This document shows, one piece after another, positions 37,690 through 46,354 of a DNA stretch of 64,000 nucleotides. Both the position numbers and the translations under genes were made by a program. Position 1 is the stretch's first letter. The number at the start of each line of letters is the position of its first letter. This stretch comes from Pseudomonas resinovorans NBRC 106553 (GTDB lineage Bacteria; Pseudomonadota; Gammaproteobacteria; Pseudomonadales; Pseudomonadaceae), in contig NC_021499.1 in NCBI RefSeq assembly GCF_000412695.1, forward strand, positions 5,642,001-5,706,000. Reading direction: 5' to 3'. The notes beneath the pieces were generated by a model. The model had not been told where the DNA came from and ran no database searches. It saw only the letters and a program-made list of their open reading frames with translations.

Positions 37690-39741
37690 CTAACGCCGCC
37701 CCAGCTTCTGCAACAGCGGCGCACAGGCATGGCCGTCCTCGCCCCCGCCACCCGCCGGGGCCACCAGCGCCAGCAGTGCAGCCGCCGGCGCCACCGCCAC
37801 GCCCAGTGCCAGCATCCCCGCCCCACGTACCATCAACGGCACCGTCTGCACCCCCGCCTGGGGATTCTTGAACGTCCCCCGCACGTAGAGCGGCGAACGC
37901 AGCGAGAACACCCGCATGCCCTTGGATTCCGGGTTGACGCTGAGATCCAGCCGCTCGCTGCGCAGGTTCGCGCTGCCGTCGATATGCACCAGGGCGTTCT
38001 CGGTATCGAAGACGAACAGCCGTGGCGTCACCAGGCCGTCCTTGAGACCCAGGTCCGCCGCCGCGCAATTGATCTTCACCTCCTCGTCGCCGAACAGCCG
38101 GCCCACCAGGTAATTGCCCACGTTGAGTCCGGCGATCTCCATCAGGTTGCGGCTGATGGTGCCGTCGTTGACCAGCATCTGCAGGTCACCGTTGGCGCTG
38201 CCCAGCAGGGCCGCCACCGAGTTGCCGGTGCCGGACAGGTCGGCCTTGCCGTTCAGCTCACCCAGGCTGTTGCGCATCGCCTGGACGCTGGGGAACAGCT
38301 CCTTGAGCTTGAAATGCCGGGCGTCGAGCCGCGCCTTGCCGGCCAACGGGGTGCGCCGGCCGTCCAGGCGGATGGTCGCCTCCAGGCTGCCGCCGGCCAC
38401 ACCGAAGCGCAGCGGTTCCAGGTTGAGCACGCCATCGTCGAGCACCAGATGGGTGGCCAGGTCGGTGACGGGCAGTTTTTCGCTGTGCTGGATGCGCTTG
38501 CCGGTGAAGCTCACGTCGGCGTCCATCACGCGCCAGCGCTCGGTGCGGAATTCCTCCACCGGCAGCACCTTGTCCGTGGGCTGACGGCTGGAAACGCCAC
38601 GGGCCTGCTGCCCGGCCCTGGAGTCGGCGCCGATCAGCGGGCCGAGGTCGACGAAACGCAGCTGCTCCGAGGTCAGCGAGCCGGAGAGTTTGGGGCGCGG
38701 CTGGCGGGCCACATAGGTGAGGTCGCCATGGATGTCGCTGCCGCCGATGCGGCCGTTGAAGCCCTGGTAGCGAAACTCGGCGCCGCCGGGCTCGTGCAGC
38801 TTGGCCAGCAGCCGACCGTCGGTGCTATAGGCCGGCGTTTCCGGCAGGGTCACGCCGGTGAGCGGGTAGAGCTGGGCCAGGCTCTTGCCGGACAGCTGCA
38901 GGCGCAGGTCCAGGGCACCCAGGCGGCGGGGGTCGGTCAGGGTGCCCAGCAGCGCGATGCGGGTGTCGCCGGCCTTGATGTCGGCCTGCATCGGAAAGGG
39001 CAGGTCGGCGTTCTGCAGCGCCAGCAACCCGCCCAGCTTGCCGCTGCCATCCAGTGGCTGGCCCCGGTAGCTGCCCTTGGCCCGCCAGCCGAAGGCATAG
39101 TCCTGGGCGGAGACGTTGCCCGGCTTGGCACCCTTGGCCGGCAGCAGGTCGCTGAACGGGATGGGCTTGCCGAGCGGATCGACGAGGATGTCGAGCCGGG
39201 TGCGGGTCTGGGCGTCGTCCACCTGGACCTGGCCCTTGTCGAAACCGATGGTGCCGATATCCAGGGTCCAGCTGGAGGCTTTTCCCTCCTCGCCTTCAGG
39301 CTTGGCCGGCAACTCGAAGGTCCAGTTGTTGCGGCCGTCGGCCAGGCGCCGAACGCTGGCCCTCGGCGCGCCCAGATCGATGCGCGGAATGCTCAGTTGC
39401 CGCCAGAGCAGCGGCAACGGCGCGACGCGGAACTCCACCCGTTCGAGGCTGAGGAAATCACCGCCCTTGGCCCATTCCGGGTTGCCCAGGTGCAGTTGCT
39501 CGGCGACGAAGCGCGGCCAGGGCAGCGGTGCCCGCCAGCCGCCCTCGCCTTCCTCGCGCTGCCAGATCACCCGCAGGTCGCCTTCGATGGCGAACGGCCT
39601 GCCCAGTTCGGCGGCGACCCGCTCGTTGAGCGCCGGCTTGATACGGTTCCAATCGAATGTGGCGACCAGTACCAGCAAGGCCGCCAGGAGCAGCGTCAAC
39701 GCCAGGACCGTCCTGATCAGGATGCTGAGACTACGCGTCAT
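37690..39741 (-). CDS. AsmA-family envelope protein
   Basis: The 683-residue protein has one N-terminal membrane helix (about residues 8-28), followed by a long periplasmic beta-rich body with the AsmA N-terminal domain (FDWNRIKPALNERVAAELGRPFAIEGDLRV). The C-terminal AsmA_2 region is also present (LLGSANGDLQMLVNDGTI, NCAAADLGLKDG). AsmA-like proteins are thought to move phospholipids between membranes. I chose the ATG at 39741, preceded by GGAGAGGAAG. It converges on the second osmE with 7 bp between stops. Confidence 0.88.
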   Translation of the reverse strand: MTRSLSILIRTVLALTLLLAALLVLVATFDWNRIKPALNERVAAELGRPFAIEGDLRVIWQREEGEGGWRAPLPWPRFVAEQLHLGNPEWAKGGDFLSLERVEFRVAPLPLLWRQLSIPRIDLGAPRASVRRLADGRNNWTFELPAKPEGEEGKASSWTLDIGTIGFDKGQVQVDDAQTRTRLDILVDPLGKPIPFSDLLPAKGAKPGNVSAQDYAFGWRAKGSYRGQPLDGSGKLGGLLALQNADLPFPMQADIKAGDTRIALLGTLTDPRRLGALDLRLQLSGKSLAQLYPLTGVTLPETPAYSTDGRLLAKLHEPGGAEFRYQGFNGRIGGSDIHGDLTYVARQPRPKLSGSLTSEQLRFVDLGPLIGADSRAGQQARGVSSRQPTDKVLPVEEFRTERWRVMDADVSFTGKRIQHSEKLPVTDLATHLVLDDGVLNLEPLRFGVAGGSLEATIRLDGRRTPLAGKARLDARHFKLKELFPSVQAMRNSLGELNGKADLSGTGNSVAALLGSANGDLQMLVNDGTISRNLMEIAGLNVGNYLVGRLFGDEEVKINCAAADLGLKDGLVTPRLFVFDTENALVHIDGSANLRSERLDLSVNPESKGMRVFSLRSPLYVRGTFKNPQAGVQTVPLMVRGAGMLALGVAVAPAAALLALVAPAGGGGEDGHACAPLLQKLGRR

Positions 39742-40025
39742 CTTCCTCTCCCCTCTTCCCTCGGCAGCCGCTAGGCGTTGCCTGACGTCCATAGCCTATC
39801 GACCCATGAAATCGCCCGGATGCTCAGACTCTCTGCTGCCGGAACTGACCCCCAAGCCCCGGAAACATTCCGCCAGCCAGTATCAAGGCACTGATCATAA
39901 AGGACTTTAAGGATCATTAACGGCGTCGATGTTTGCTATCTCGACTGATCACTTCTTAATCAACGGCAGGTCCGTAACATTGGCTCCGTACCCAGTTTCC
40001 AGCCCCCCCTGAGGAGCCTTTGATC

Positions 40026-40475
40026 ATGAAAACCCAAGCCTTCGCCGCCCTGTTCATCGCCTCCCTGAGCACCGCCGTTTTCGCCCTGCCGTCCAACGAA
40101 CAGCCCGTACTGGGCGAGTCGACCGAAGGCCGTCACCTGCGGGTCATCGAGCCGGTGGCCGTTGAAGGTGGTTTCATGGTCCTGGACCGCGTTGCCGAAG
40201 GTGGCGCTGAGCGTACCGGCGCCAATCGCATCGCCGAAGGTGGCGCTGACCGTACCGGCGCCAACCGCATCGCCGAAGGTGGCGCCGACCGTACCGGTGC
40301 CAACCGCATCGCCGAAGGTGGCGCCGACCGTACCGGTGCCAACCGCATCGCTGAAGGTGGCGCCGACCGCACTGGTGCCAATCGCATCGCCGAAGGTGGC
40401 TCTGACCGCACCAATGGCTTCCGCGTAGCCGAAGGTGGTTCCGACCGTCTGCTGCAGGCCCAGCGCGTCAGCTGA
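40026..40475 (+). CDS. Small secreted protein with seven 13-residue tandem repeats
   Basis: The 149-residue protein has a signal peptide (cleavage after VFA) and a short unique region (LPSNEQPVLGESTEGRHLRVIEPVAVEGG). Seven tandem copies of R-I/V-A-E-G-G-A/S-D/E-R-T-G-A-N then span 40188-40460. The DNA repeat period is exactly 39 bp and copies 2-5 are nearly identical, so the number may vary between strains. GAGGAG lies ten bases before the ATG. No catalytic motif is visible. A surface, matrix or calcium-independent binding role is possible but unproven. A strong terminator follows. Confidence 0.85.
   Translation: MKTQAFAALFIASLSTAVFALPSNEQPVLGESTEGRHLRVIEPVAVEGGFMVLDRVAEGGAERTGANRIAEGGADRTGANRIAEGGADRTGANRIAEGGADRTGANRIAEGGADRTGANRIAEGGSDRTNGFRVAEGGSDRLLQAQRVS
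40188..40460 (+). repeat. 39-bp coding tandem repeat, seven units
   Basis: Units start at 40188, 40227, 40266, 40305, 40344, 40383 and 40422. Units 2-5 encode the same 13 residues; unit 6 ends TNGF and unit 7 ends LLQA. Synonymous differences are few, which suggests recent expansion or gene conversion. Confidence 0.92.
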
Positions 40476-40497
40476 TCGCAACAGGCTTCACTCCCTC

Positions 40498-40523
40498 AAA
40501 GCCCGGCACAAGCCGGGCTTTTT
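40498..40523. terminator. Bidirectional rho-independent terminator
   Basis: AAAGCCCGGC, an ACAA loop and GCCGGGCTTT are followed by more T residues on the plus strand and preceded by A residues. It serves the repeat-protein gene and the converging desCB operon. Confidence 0.9.
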
Positions 40524-40538
40524 GTTTTCCCGCTCAGC

Positions 40539-41600
40539 TCAGGCCAGCCGGTACTTCCAGATGCGCCGCAGAACCGTGCCGAACTGTCTCGACAGGCGGC
40601 CGCTGTTGTAGACCTGCCCATAGCGCGCGGCGATCTCCCTTACCTCTACCGCCAGCTCGGCGTAGCGCCGCGCCGGCAGGTCGGGGAACAGGTGATGCTC
40701 GATCTGGTGACTCAGGTTGCCGGTGAGGATATGCAACAGCGGCCCGCCCGTAAGGTTGCTGGAACCACGCAGCTGGCGCAGGTACCAGTGGCCGCGACTT
40801 TCCCCCTCCAGCACGCTGGGCGGAAACACCGCCGCGCGTTCGGTGAAGTGGCCGCAGAAGATCACGGTGAAGGTCCAGAGGTTGCGGATCAGGTTGGCCA
40901 GCAGATTGCCCACCAGCACCGCCGCCGCGCTGGTGCCCAACAGCAGCGCCAGCAGCGGGAACGCCAGGTAATCCTTGACCGACTGGCGCAGCAGTTTCGC
41001 GTTGAACTGGCGCAGCAGCGGGCGCAATTCGGCACGGCTCATCCGGCCCTTGACGTACTGGTCCAGGCGCAAGTGCTGCACCGCCACCGAATACTGGAAG
41101 AGCAGCGCCTGCAGCGTCACCCAGAGCGGTTGCCAGCGATAGAAGGGCTTCCAGCGCTGCTCGGGGAACAGCCGCACCAGGCCATAGCCGACGTCGTCGT
41201 CCTTGCCCAGCACATTGGTGTAGCTGTGATGGATATGGTTGTGGGTATGCCGCCAGAAGTCGGCCGGGCCGGCGATATCCCACTCGTAGCGGGTGCCGCG
41301 CAGTTCCGGGTCGTTCATCCAGTCGTACTGGCCGTGCATGACGTTATGGCCCAGTTCCATGTTTTCGAGGATCTTGCCCAGCCCGAGCAGCGCCACCCCC
41401 AGCAGCCAGGTGGGCGGGAACCAGCCGAGCAGCAGCAAGGCGCGGCCGCTCCAGCAGCACAGGCGCACCGCCGCGCGAATGCGACGGATATAGCGGGCAT
41501 CGGGCTCGCCCAGGTCGTCCAGGGTGCGCTGGCGCAGGGCGTCCAGTTCGGCGCCGAAGCTGTCCAGTTCAGCGGCGGTCAGTTGGCGGTCGTGTCGCAT
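40539..41600 (-). CDS. desB: Acyl-CoA delta-9 fatty acid desaturase
   Basis: DesB introduces a cis-9 double bond into saturated acyl-CoA under aerobic conditions. The 353-residue membrane protein has all three di-iron histidine boxes: GHNVMHGQ, HNHIHHSYTN and HQIEHHLFP. It lies 8 bp downstream of the reductase gene and is divergent from desT, matching the desCB-desT locus of PAO1 (PA4888-PA4890). Confidence 0.92.
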   Translation of the reverse strand: MRHDRQLTAAELDSFGAELDALRQRTLDDLGEPDARYIRRIRAAVRLCCWSGRALLLLGWFPPTWLLGVALLGLGKILENMELGHNVMHGQYDWMNDPELRGTRYEWDIAGPADFWRHTHNHIHHSYTNVLGKDDDVGYGLVRLFPEQRWKPFYRWQPLWVTLQALLFQYSVAVQHLRLDQYVKGRMSRAELRPLLRQFNAKLLRQSVKDYLAFPLLALLLGTSAAAVLVGNLLANLIRNLWTFTVIFCGHFTERAAVFPPSVLEGESRGHWYLRQLRGSSNLTGGPLLHILTGNLSHQIEHHLFPDLPARRYAELAVEVREIAARYGQVYNSGRLSRQFGTVLRRIWKYRLA

Positions 41601-41608
41601 CTCGATTC

Positions 41609-42712
41609 CTAGAGGTCCAGTTCCACATCGCCCAGCGGGGCGCTCACACAGAGGCGGATCGGCAAGCCCGGGCCATGGGTCAGGCCACCGGTGCGCAGGT
41701 CGCGTACGCCGCCGGCCAGCAATTGGCAGGTGCAGGCGGTGCAGATGCCCTGGCGGCAGCCATGGGGCGGACGCAAGCCATGGGCCTCGGCCTGCTCCAG
41801 CAGATTGACGGCGCTGTTGCCCGGCAGCTCCCGGTGGGACCGGGCGAAGCGCAGGCGCACCTGCTCACCGCCGCCGACACTGGGCGCGGGCGGGGTGAAG
41901 GCCTCCACCTGCAAGCCACCCGCACGGGGCTCGGCCCGCCACCAGTCGTCCACACTGGCGACGAAACCGTGGGGACCGCAGGCCAGCAGACTGTGGACCG
42001 GCCGCCCTGCCAGGTGGGCCGCCTGGAAGCGTCCGGCCAGCTCACCGGCCGCGGGCGCCTCGCCGCTGATGGCCCAACGCACCTGGAAGTTGGGGTAGCG
42101 CGCCATCAGCCCCTGCAGTTCCTCGCCGAAGGCGCGCTGACGGCGTTGGCGCACGTAGTGCAGCAGCGTCACCGGTGCGGCGAAGCCCTGGGCCAGCGCG
42201 TGGCGCAGCAACCCCAGCAGGGGCGTGATACCGCTGCCGGCGGCCAGCAACAGCACCGAGCCAGCTTCATGCGGCCAGGTCAGTTCGCCTTGGGCCGGGT
42301 CCAGTTCCACCAGGCTTCCGACTTCAAGACGCTCCAGCAACCCGTTGGAAAAACGCCCGCCCGGCTGGCGCCTCACCGCCAGTTCGATGCGGCCGTCGGG
42401 CTCCGCCTTCGTCAGGCTGTAGCTGCGGCCGTGGCGCACGCCATCCAGCTCGCGATAGAGCCGCACGTGCTGGCCAGGGCGCCAGCCATGGGCATTGCCA
42501 TTGGTACGCAGGCCGAGGGCGAGCATGTCGTCGGCCACCCAGACGCGCGACTCCACCCGGGCGAACACCCGTTTCAGGCGCAATGCCGGGTGCACCAGGC
42601 GCAGCAGGCAGTCCGTGTCGGCCTCCTGCAGCCAGCCGCCGGCCACCAGCGCACGCAGGGGTTTCAGCGCGGGACCCAGGCGGCGCGCAAGGGAAAGGGG
42701 AACTAGGTACAT
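41609..42712 (-). CDS. desC: Desaturase-associated ferredoxin--NAD(P)H reductase fusion
   Basis: The 367-residue protein is the electron donor for DesB. It has a ferredoxin-reductase-type FAD domain (RSYSLTK), an NAD(P) domain (AAGSGITPLLGLL) and a C-terminal plant-type 2Fe-2S domain (GCRQGICTACTCQLLAG). The ATG at 42712 has no evident Shine-Dalgarno sequence. The first operator palindrome begins 12 bp upstream of it, so the transcript leader must be short. Confidence 0.9.
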   Translation of the reverse strand: MYLVPLSLARRLGPALKPLRALVAGGWLQEADTDCLLRLVHPALRLKRVFARVESRVWVADDMLALGLRTNGNAHGWRPGQHVRLYRELDGVRHGRSYSLTKAEPDGRIELAVRRQPGGRFSNGLLERLEVGSLVELDPAQGELTWPHEAGSVLLLAAGSGITPLLGLLRHALAQGFAAPVTLLHYVRQRRQRAFGEELQGLMARYPNFQVRWAISGEAPAAGELAGRFQAAHLAGRPVHSLLACGPHGFVASVDDWWRAEPRAGGLQVEAFTPPAPSVGGGEQVRLRFARSHRELPGNSAVNLLEQAEAHGLRPPHGCRQGICTACTCQLLAGGVRDLRTGGLTHGPGLPIRLCVSAPLGDVELDL

Positions 42713-42723
42713 GAAAAATTCAC

Positions 42724-42741
42724 AGTGAACAGTTGTGCACT
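42724..42741. promoter_or_regulatory. DesT-type operator palindrome 1
   Basis: AGTGAAC, four bases, GTGCACT: the half-sites match in six of seven positions. It is closest to desC and probably overlaps the desCB transcription start. Confidence 0.6.
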
Positions 42742-42765
42742 AGGCTGCACGAATATTCGAAACAT

Positions 42766-42783
42766 AGTCAACACTTGTTCACT
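42766..42783. promoter_or_regulatory. DesT-type operator palindrome 2
   Basis: AGTCAAC, four bases, GTTCACT: an 18-bp dyad whose halves match in six of seven positions. Its centre is exactly 42 bp (four helical turns) from the centre of operator 1, and it lies on the desT side. Confidence 0.65.
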
Positions 42784-42852
42784 GAGCTGAGTTCGACGCC
42801 CGCGAAGCGCTTTTGCTAGAGTGCGCCGCACATTCGCCACCGGCCCTGCCCC

Positions 42853-43488
42853 ATGACCCAACGCTCGGAACAGAAGCAGCAGACCCGCCTCGCCCTGATG
42901 GATGCCGCGCGCCTCCTGATGGACAGTGGCCGCGGCTTCGGCAGCCTGAGCCTGCGGGAAGTGACGAAGAACGCCGGCATAGTGCCCACCGGTTTCTATC
43001 GCCACTTCAGCGACATGGACGAACTGGGCCTGGCGCTGGTGGAAGAAGTCGGCGAGACCTTCCGCGCAACCATCCGCGTGGTGCGCCACCATGAGTTCGA
43101 ACTGGGCGGCATCATCGAAGCGTCGGTGCGCATCTTCCTCGATGCGGTGGTCGCCAACCGTGGCCAGTTCCTCTTCCTCGCCCGTGAGCAGTACGGCGGC
43201 TCCCAGCCCGTGCGCCAGGCCATCGGCGCCCTGCGCCAACGCATCACGGATGACCTGGCGGCCGATCTCAAGCTGATCAACCGCATGCCGCACCTGGACG
43301 ACCAGGGCCTGGACCTGGTGGCCGACCTAGTGGTGAAAACCGTATTCGCCACGCTGCCGGAGCTGATCGACCCGCCGGCGCAGAACCTGCCCGCCCATCT
43401 GCTGCCGGCCGCCAAGATCACCCAGCAGCTGCGCTTCATCATGATCGGCGGCAAGCACTGGCAAGGTCCGGGCAAGCCCCAGGGCTGA
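42853..43488 (+). CDS. desT: TetR-family regulator of fatty acid desaturation
   Basis: DesT senses the ratio of saturated to unsaturated acyl-CoA and represses desCB. The 211-residue product has a TetR helix-turn-helix (LSLREVTKNAGIVPTGFYRHF) and a helical ligand domain. It is divergent from desC across 140 bp holding two similar palindromes. Identity rests on this locus and on the TetR fold. Confidence 0.9.
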   Translation: MTQRSEQKQQTRLALMDAARLLMDSGRGFGSLSLREVTKNAGIVPTGFYRHFSDMDELGLALVEEVGETFRATIRVVRHHEFELGGIIEASVRIFLDAVVANRGQFLFLAREQYGGSQPVRQAIGALRQRITDDLAADLKLINRMPHLDDQGLDLVADLVVKTVFATLPELIDPPAQNLPAHLLPAAKITQQLRFIMIGGKHWQGPGKPQG

Positions 43489-43607
43489 CCGCCCCACCAG
43501 CAGCGACGCACCAAAAATGCGCCAGGCGCACCGCAATGGATCGGCGTGACGCCCCATCTACAGGCACGACACGCCGCCAGGCCCCGTGAACCGGCATTCG
43601 AGCATCT

Positions 43608-43623
43608 TGGCGCGAGCCTTGCT
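43608..43623 (+). promoter_or_regulatory. Sigma-54-like promoter of ureEFG
   Basis: TGGCGCGAGCCTTGCT has the GG/GC elements of RpoN promoters with exact spacing and one mismatch in the -24 box (TGGCGC for TGGCAC). The predicted start near 43634 leaves a 25-nt leader before ureE. GCACCA and a TGCGCCAGGCGCA dyad lie about 80-100 bp upstream as possible enhancer elements. Confidence 0.55.
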
Positions 43624-43658
43624 CAGCACCCGGCATTGCACACTGCCGGATTCACCCG

Positions 43659-44159
43659 ATGCTGGTCATCCACGAACGAATAGACCCCCGCCCCAGCTGG
43701 GACGAAGAACTGCTGCTGACCTATGAAGCCCGCAGCAAGAGTCGCCTGCGCTGCTTCACGGTCAAGGGCGAGGACGTCGGCCTGTTTCTCGAACGCGGCC
43801 AACCGCCCCTGCGTGACGGCGACTGCCTGCTCAGCCAGGACGGCCGCGTGGTACGGGTCTGCGCCCGTCCCGAAACCCTGCTCCACGTGACCTGCGCCAA
43901 TGCCTTCGAGCTGACCCGCGCCGCGTACCACCTGGGCAACCGCCACGTCGCCCTGCAAATCGGCGACGGCTGGCTGCGCCTGCTCGACGACTATGTGCTC
44001 AAGGCCATGCTCGAGCAGCTGGGCGCTTCGGTGACCAGCGTCGAAGCCGGCTTCCAGCCCGAGCATGGCGCCTACGGTGGTGGCCATCACCATTCCCACC
44101 AGCTCGAGGCCGACTTCAACTACGCGCCGCGCCTGCATCAGTTCGGTGTGCGCAAGTGA
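43659..44159 (+). CDS. ureE: Urease accessory protein UreE (nickel chaperone)
   Basis: UreE binds Ni(II) and hands it to UreG for urease activation. The 166-residue protein has the N-terminal peptide-binding domain and a ferredoxin-like metal domain (AYHLGNRHVALQI). Its short His-rich tail segment is HGAYGGGHHHSH, less extensive than in Klebsiella. It overlaps ureF by 4 bp. Confidence 0.95.
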   Translation: MLVIHERIDPRPSWDEELLLTYEARSKSRLRCFTVKGEDVGLFLERGQPPLRDGDCLLSQDGRVVRVCARPETLLHVTCANAFELTRAAYHLGNRHVALQIGDGWLRLLDDYVLKAMLEQLGASVTSVEAGFQPEHGAYGGGHHHSHQLEADFNYAPRLHQFGVRK

Positions 44160-44830
44160 ACCCGGCGTGGCAGCTGCTGCGCCTGGCGAGCCCACAGTTG
44201 CCCATCGGCGGCTACAGCTACTCCCAGGGCCTGGAACTGGCCGTGGACACGGGCCTGGTGCATGACCCGGCCAGCGCCGAACGCTGGATCAGGGATCAGC
44301 TGCTGCTCAACCTGGCGCGCTTCGAAGCGCCCCTGCTGCTGGCCCATTGCGAGGCCGCGGCGCGGGAGGACTGGCACGCTCTCGACGCCCTGGCCGAGCA
44401 GCACCGCGCCAGCCGGGAAACCCGCGAGTCGCGGCTGGAAAGCCGGCAGATGGGCTATTCCCTGCAGCAGCTTTTGAACGACCTGCCCGAACAGGACGAC
44501 GCCGCCCGCGCACTCCTCGCCGAGCAGGAAGAACCCGGCCTGGCCCTGGCCTGGGCACTGGCCGCCCGCGCCTGGTCCATCGCCCCGCAGGACGCCCTCG
44601 CCGCCTGGCTCTGGGGCTGGCTGGAAAACCAACTGGCGGTGCTGATGAAAACCCTGCCGCTGGGCCAGCAGGCCGCCCAGCGCCTGACCTCCGCGCTGCT
44701 GCCCTGCCTGGAGCAGGCACAGCACGCGGCCCGCGAAATCCCCCCGGCCCGTTGGGGCAGTGCCGCCTTCGGCCTGGCCCTGGCGAGCATGGCGCACGAG
44801 CGCCAGTACAGCCGCTTGTTCCGTTCCTAG
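44156..44830 (+). CDS. ureF: Urease accessory protein UreF
   Basis: UreF forms the UreD-UreF-UreG activation complex and acts on the GTPase cycle of UreG. The 224-residue helical protein begins with the family signature [21 protein letters not shown]. Its GTG start (44156) lies in the ureE stop region, so translation is coupled. Confidence 0.95.
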   Translation: MNPAWQLLRLASPQLPIGGYSYSQGLELAVDTGLVHDPASAERWIRDQLLLNLARFEAPLLLAHCEAAAREDWHALDALAEQHRASRETRESRLESRQMGYSLQQLLNDLPEQDDAARALLAEQEEPGLALAWALAARAWSIAPQDALAAWLWGWLENQLAVLMKTLPLGQQAAQRLTSALLPCLEQAQHAAREIPPARWGSAAFGLALASMAHERQYSRLFRS

Positions 44831-44844
44831 GAGATGCACAGCAT

Positions 44845-45456
<612 letters not shown>

Positions 45457-45462
45457 ATTCAG

Positions 45463-45501
45463 CCTCCCCTCTCCCTCTGGGAGAGGGGCCGGGGGAGAGG
45501 G
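45463..45501. repeat. Family C repeat, short form
   Basis: CCTCCCCTCTCCCTCTGGGAGAGGGGCCGGGGGAGAGGG forms a compact hairpin between ureG and the HupE gene. It is the condensed version of the element at 23061. Confidence 0.65.
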
Positions 45502-45546
45502 TAGTTCCCTACCACTCTCGCTCTCATGTGACCAAGGAGCCTCACC

Positions 45547-46119
45547 ATGAACCTGCGCAAGTCGCTCTTCGCCATCGCCCTGTTCCTCACGCCGGCCATG
45601 GCCTTCGCCCACGCCGGCCACGACCATGCCGGGGTGCTGTCGGGCCTCGCCCACCCGGTCACCGGCCTCGACCACCTGCTGGCCATGCTCGCCGTCGGCC
45701 TCTGGGCCGCACAGCAACAGGGCAACGCGCGCTGGATACTGCCGCTGACCTTCGTCGGCACCATGCTGCTGGGCGGCCTGGCGGGCTTCGCCGGCGCGGA
45801 ACTGCCGCTGATGGAAACCGGTATCGCCGGCTCGGTACTGGCCCTCGGTCTGCTGGTGGCCGTGGCGGTGCGTCCGCCGCTGTGGCTGGCCATGGGCCTG
45901 ACCGCGCTGTTCGCCCTGGCCCACGGCGTCGCCCATGGCCTTGAGCTGCCGGAGCTGTCCAGCCCCTGGGGCTACGCCGCCGGCTTCGTCGCCGCCACCG
46001 CCGCCCTGCACGCCGCTGGCTACGGCCTGGTGCGCGTCCTGCCGCAGGCTGCCGCGCCCCTGGTGCGCCTTGCCGGTGGTGCCTCGGCCGGTGCCGGGGT
46101 GTGGCTGCTGGCGGGCTGA
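45547..46119 (+). CDS. HupE/UreJ-family metal permease
   Basis: HupE/UreJ proteins are thought to import or channel nickel. The 190-residue product has a signal-like first helix ending AFA-H, a His-rich start of the mature protein (HAGHDHAG), the family motif HPVTGLDHLLAMLAVGLWA, and five or six further helices. It lies 90 bp after ureG and probably supplies Ni(II) for urease. Confidence 0.9.
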   Translation: MNLRKSLFAIALFLTPAMAFAHAGHDHAGVLSGLAHPVTGLDHLLAMLAVGLWAAQQQGNARWILPLTFVGTMLLGGLAGFAGAELPLMETGIAGSVLALGLLVAVAVRPPLWLAMGLTALFALAHGVAHGLELPELSSPWGYAAGFVAATAALHAAGYGLVRVLPQAAAPLVRLAGGASAGAGVWLLAG

Positions 46120-46140
46120 GCACGGCCGATCCCATAACCT

Positions 46141-46239
46141 TGTAGGGGCGATTTCAATCGCCAAGCAGGCCGCAGGCCTGCCCAATGGAGTAGCAGGGGG
46201 CAGCTGCGCTGCCCTTGGCGAATGAATTCGCCCCTACGG
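46141..46239. repeat. REP family B, inverted pair
   Basis: TGTAGGGGCGATTTCAATCGCC at the left and GGCGAATGAATTCGCCCCTACGG at the right, with a GCAGGC-rich middle. Both ends keep the GTAG head. Confidence 0.8.
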
Positions 46240-46354
46240 CTTTTCCCCAAGCTCGACATCCCGCGCATCCGCCCCTCGCCTCGCCTTCACGTCTTTGTCA
46301 TAGTCCGCAGGTTTGATTCGGCACGCCCGTCCACGTCTTACGGATAAGAACAAC

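Noticed and set aside
40188..40460. CRISPR-like array (39-bp repeats)
   Set aside because: There are no spacers; the units are contiguous, in frame and encode a 13-residue peptide behind a signal peptide.
43497..43658. Small gene between desT and ureE
   Set aside because: No frame with a ribosome site or typical codon use; the segment is better explained by promoter elements.
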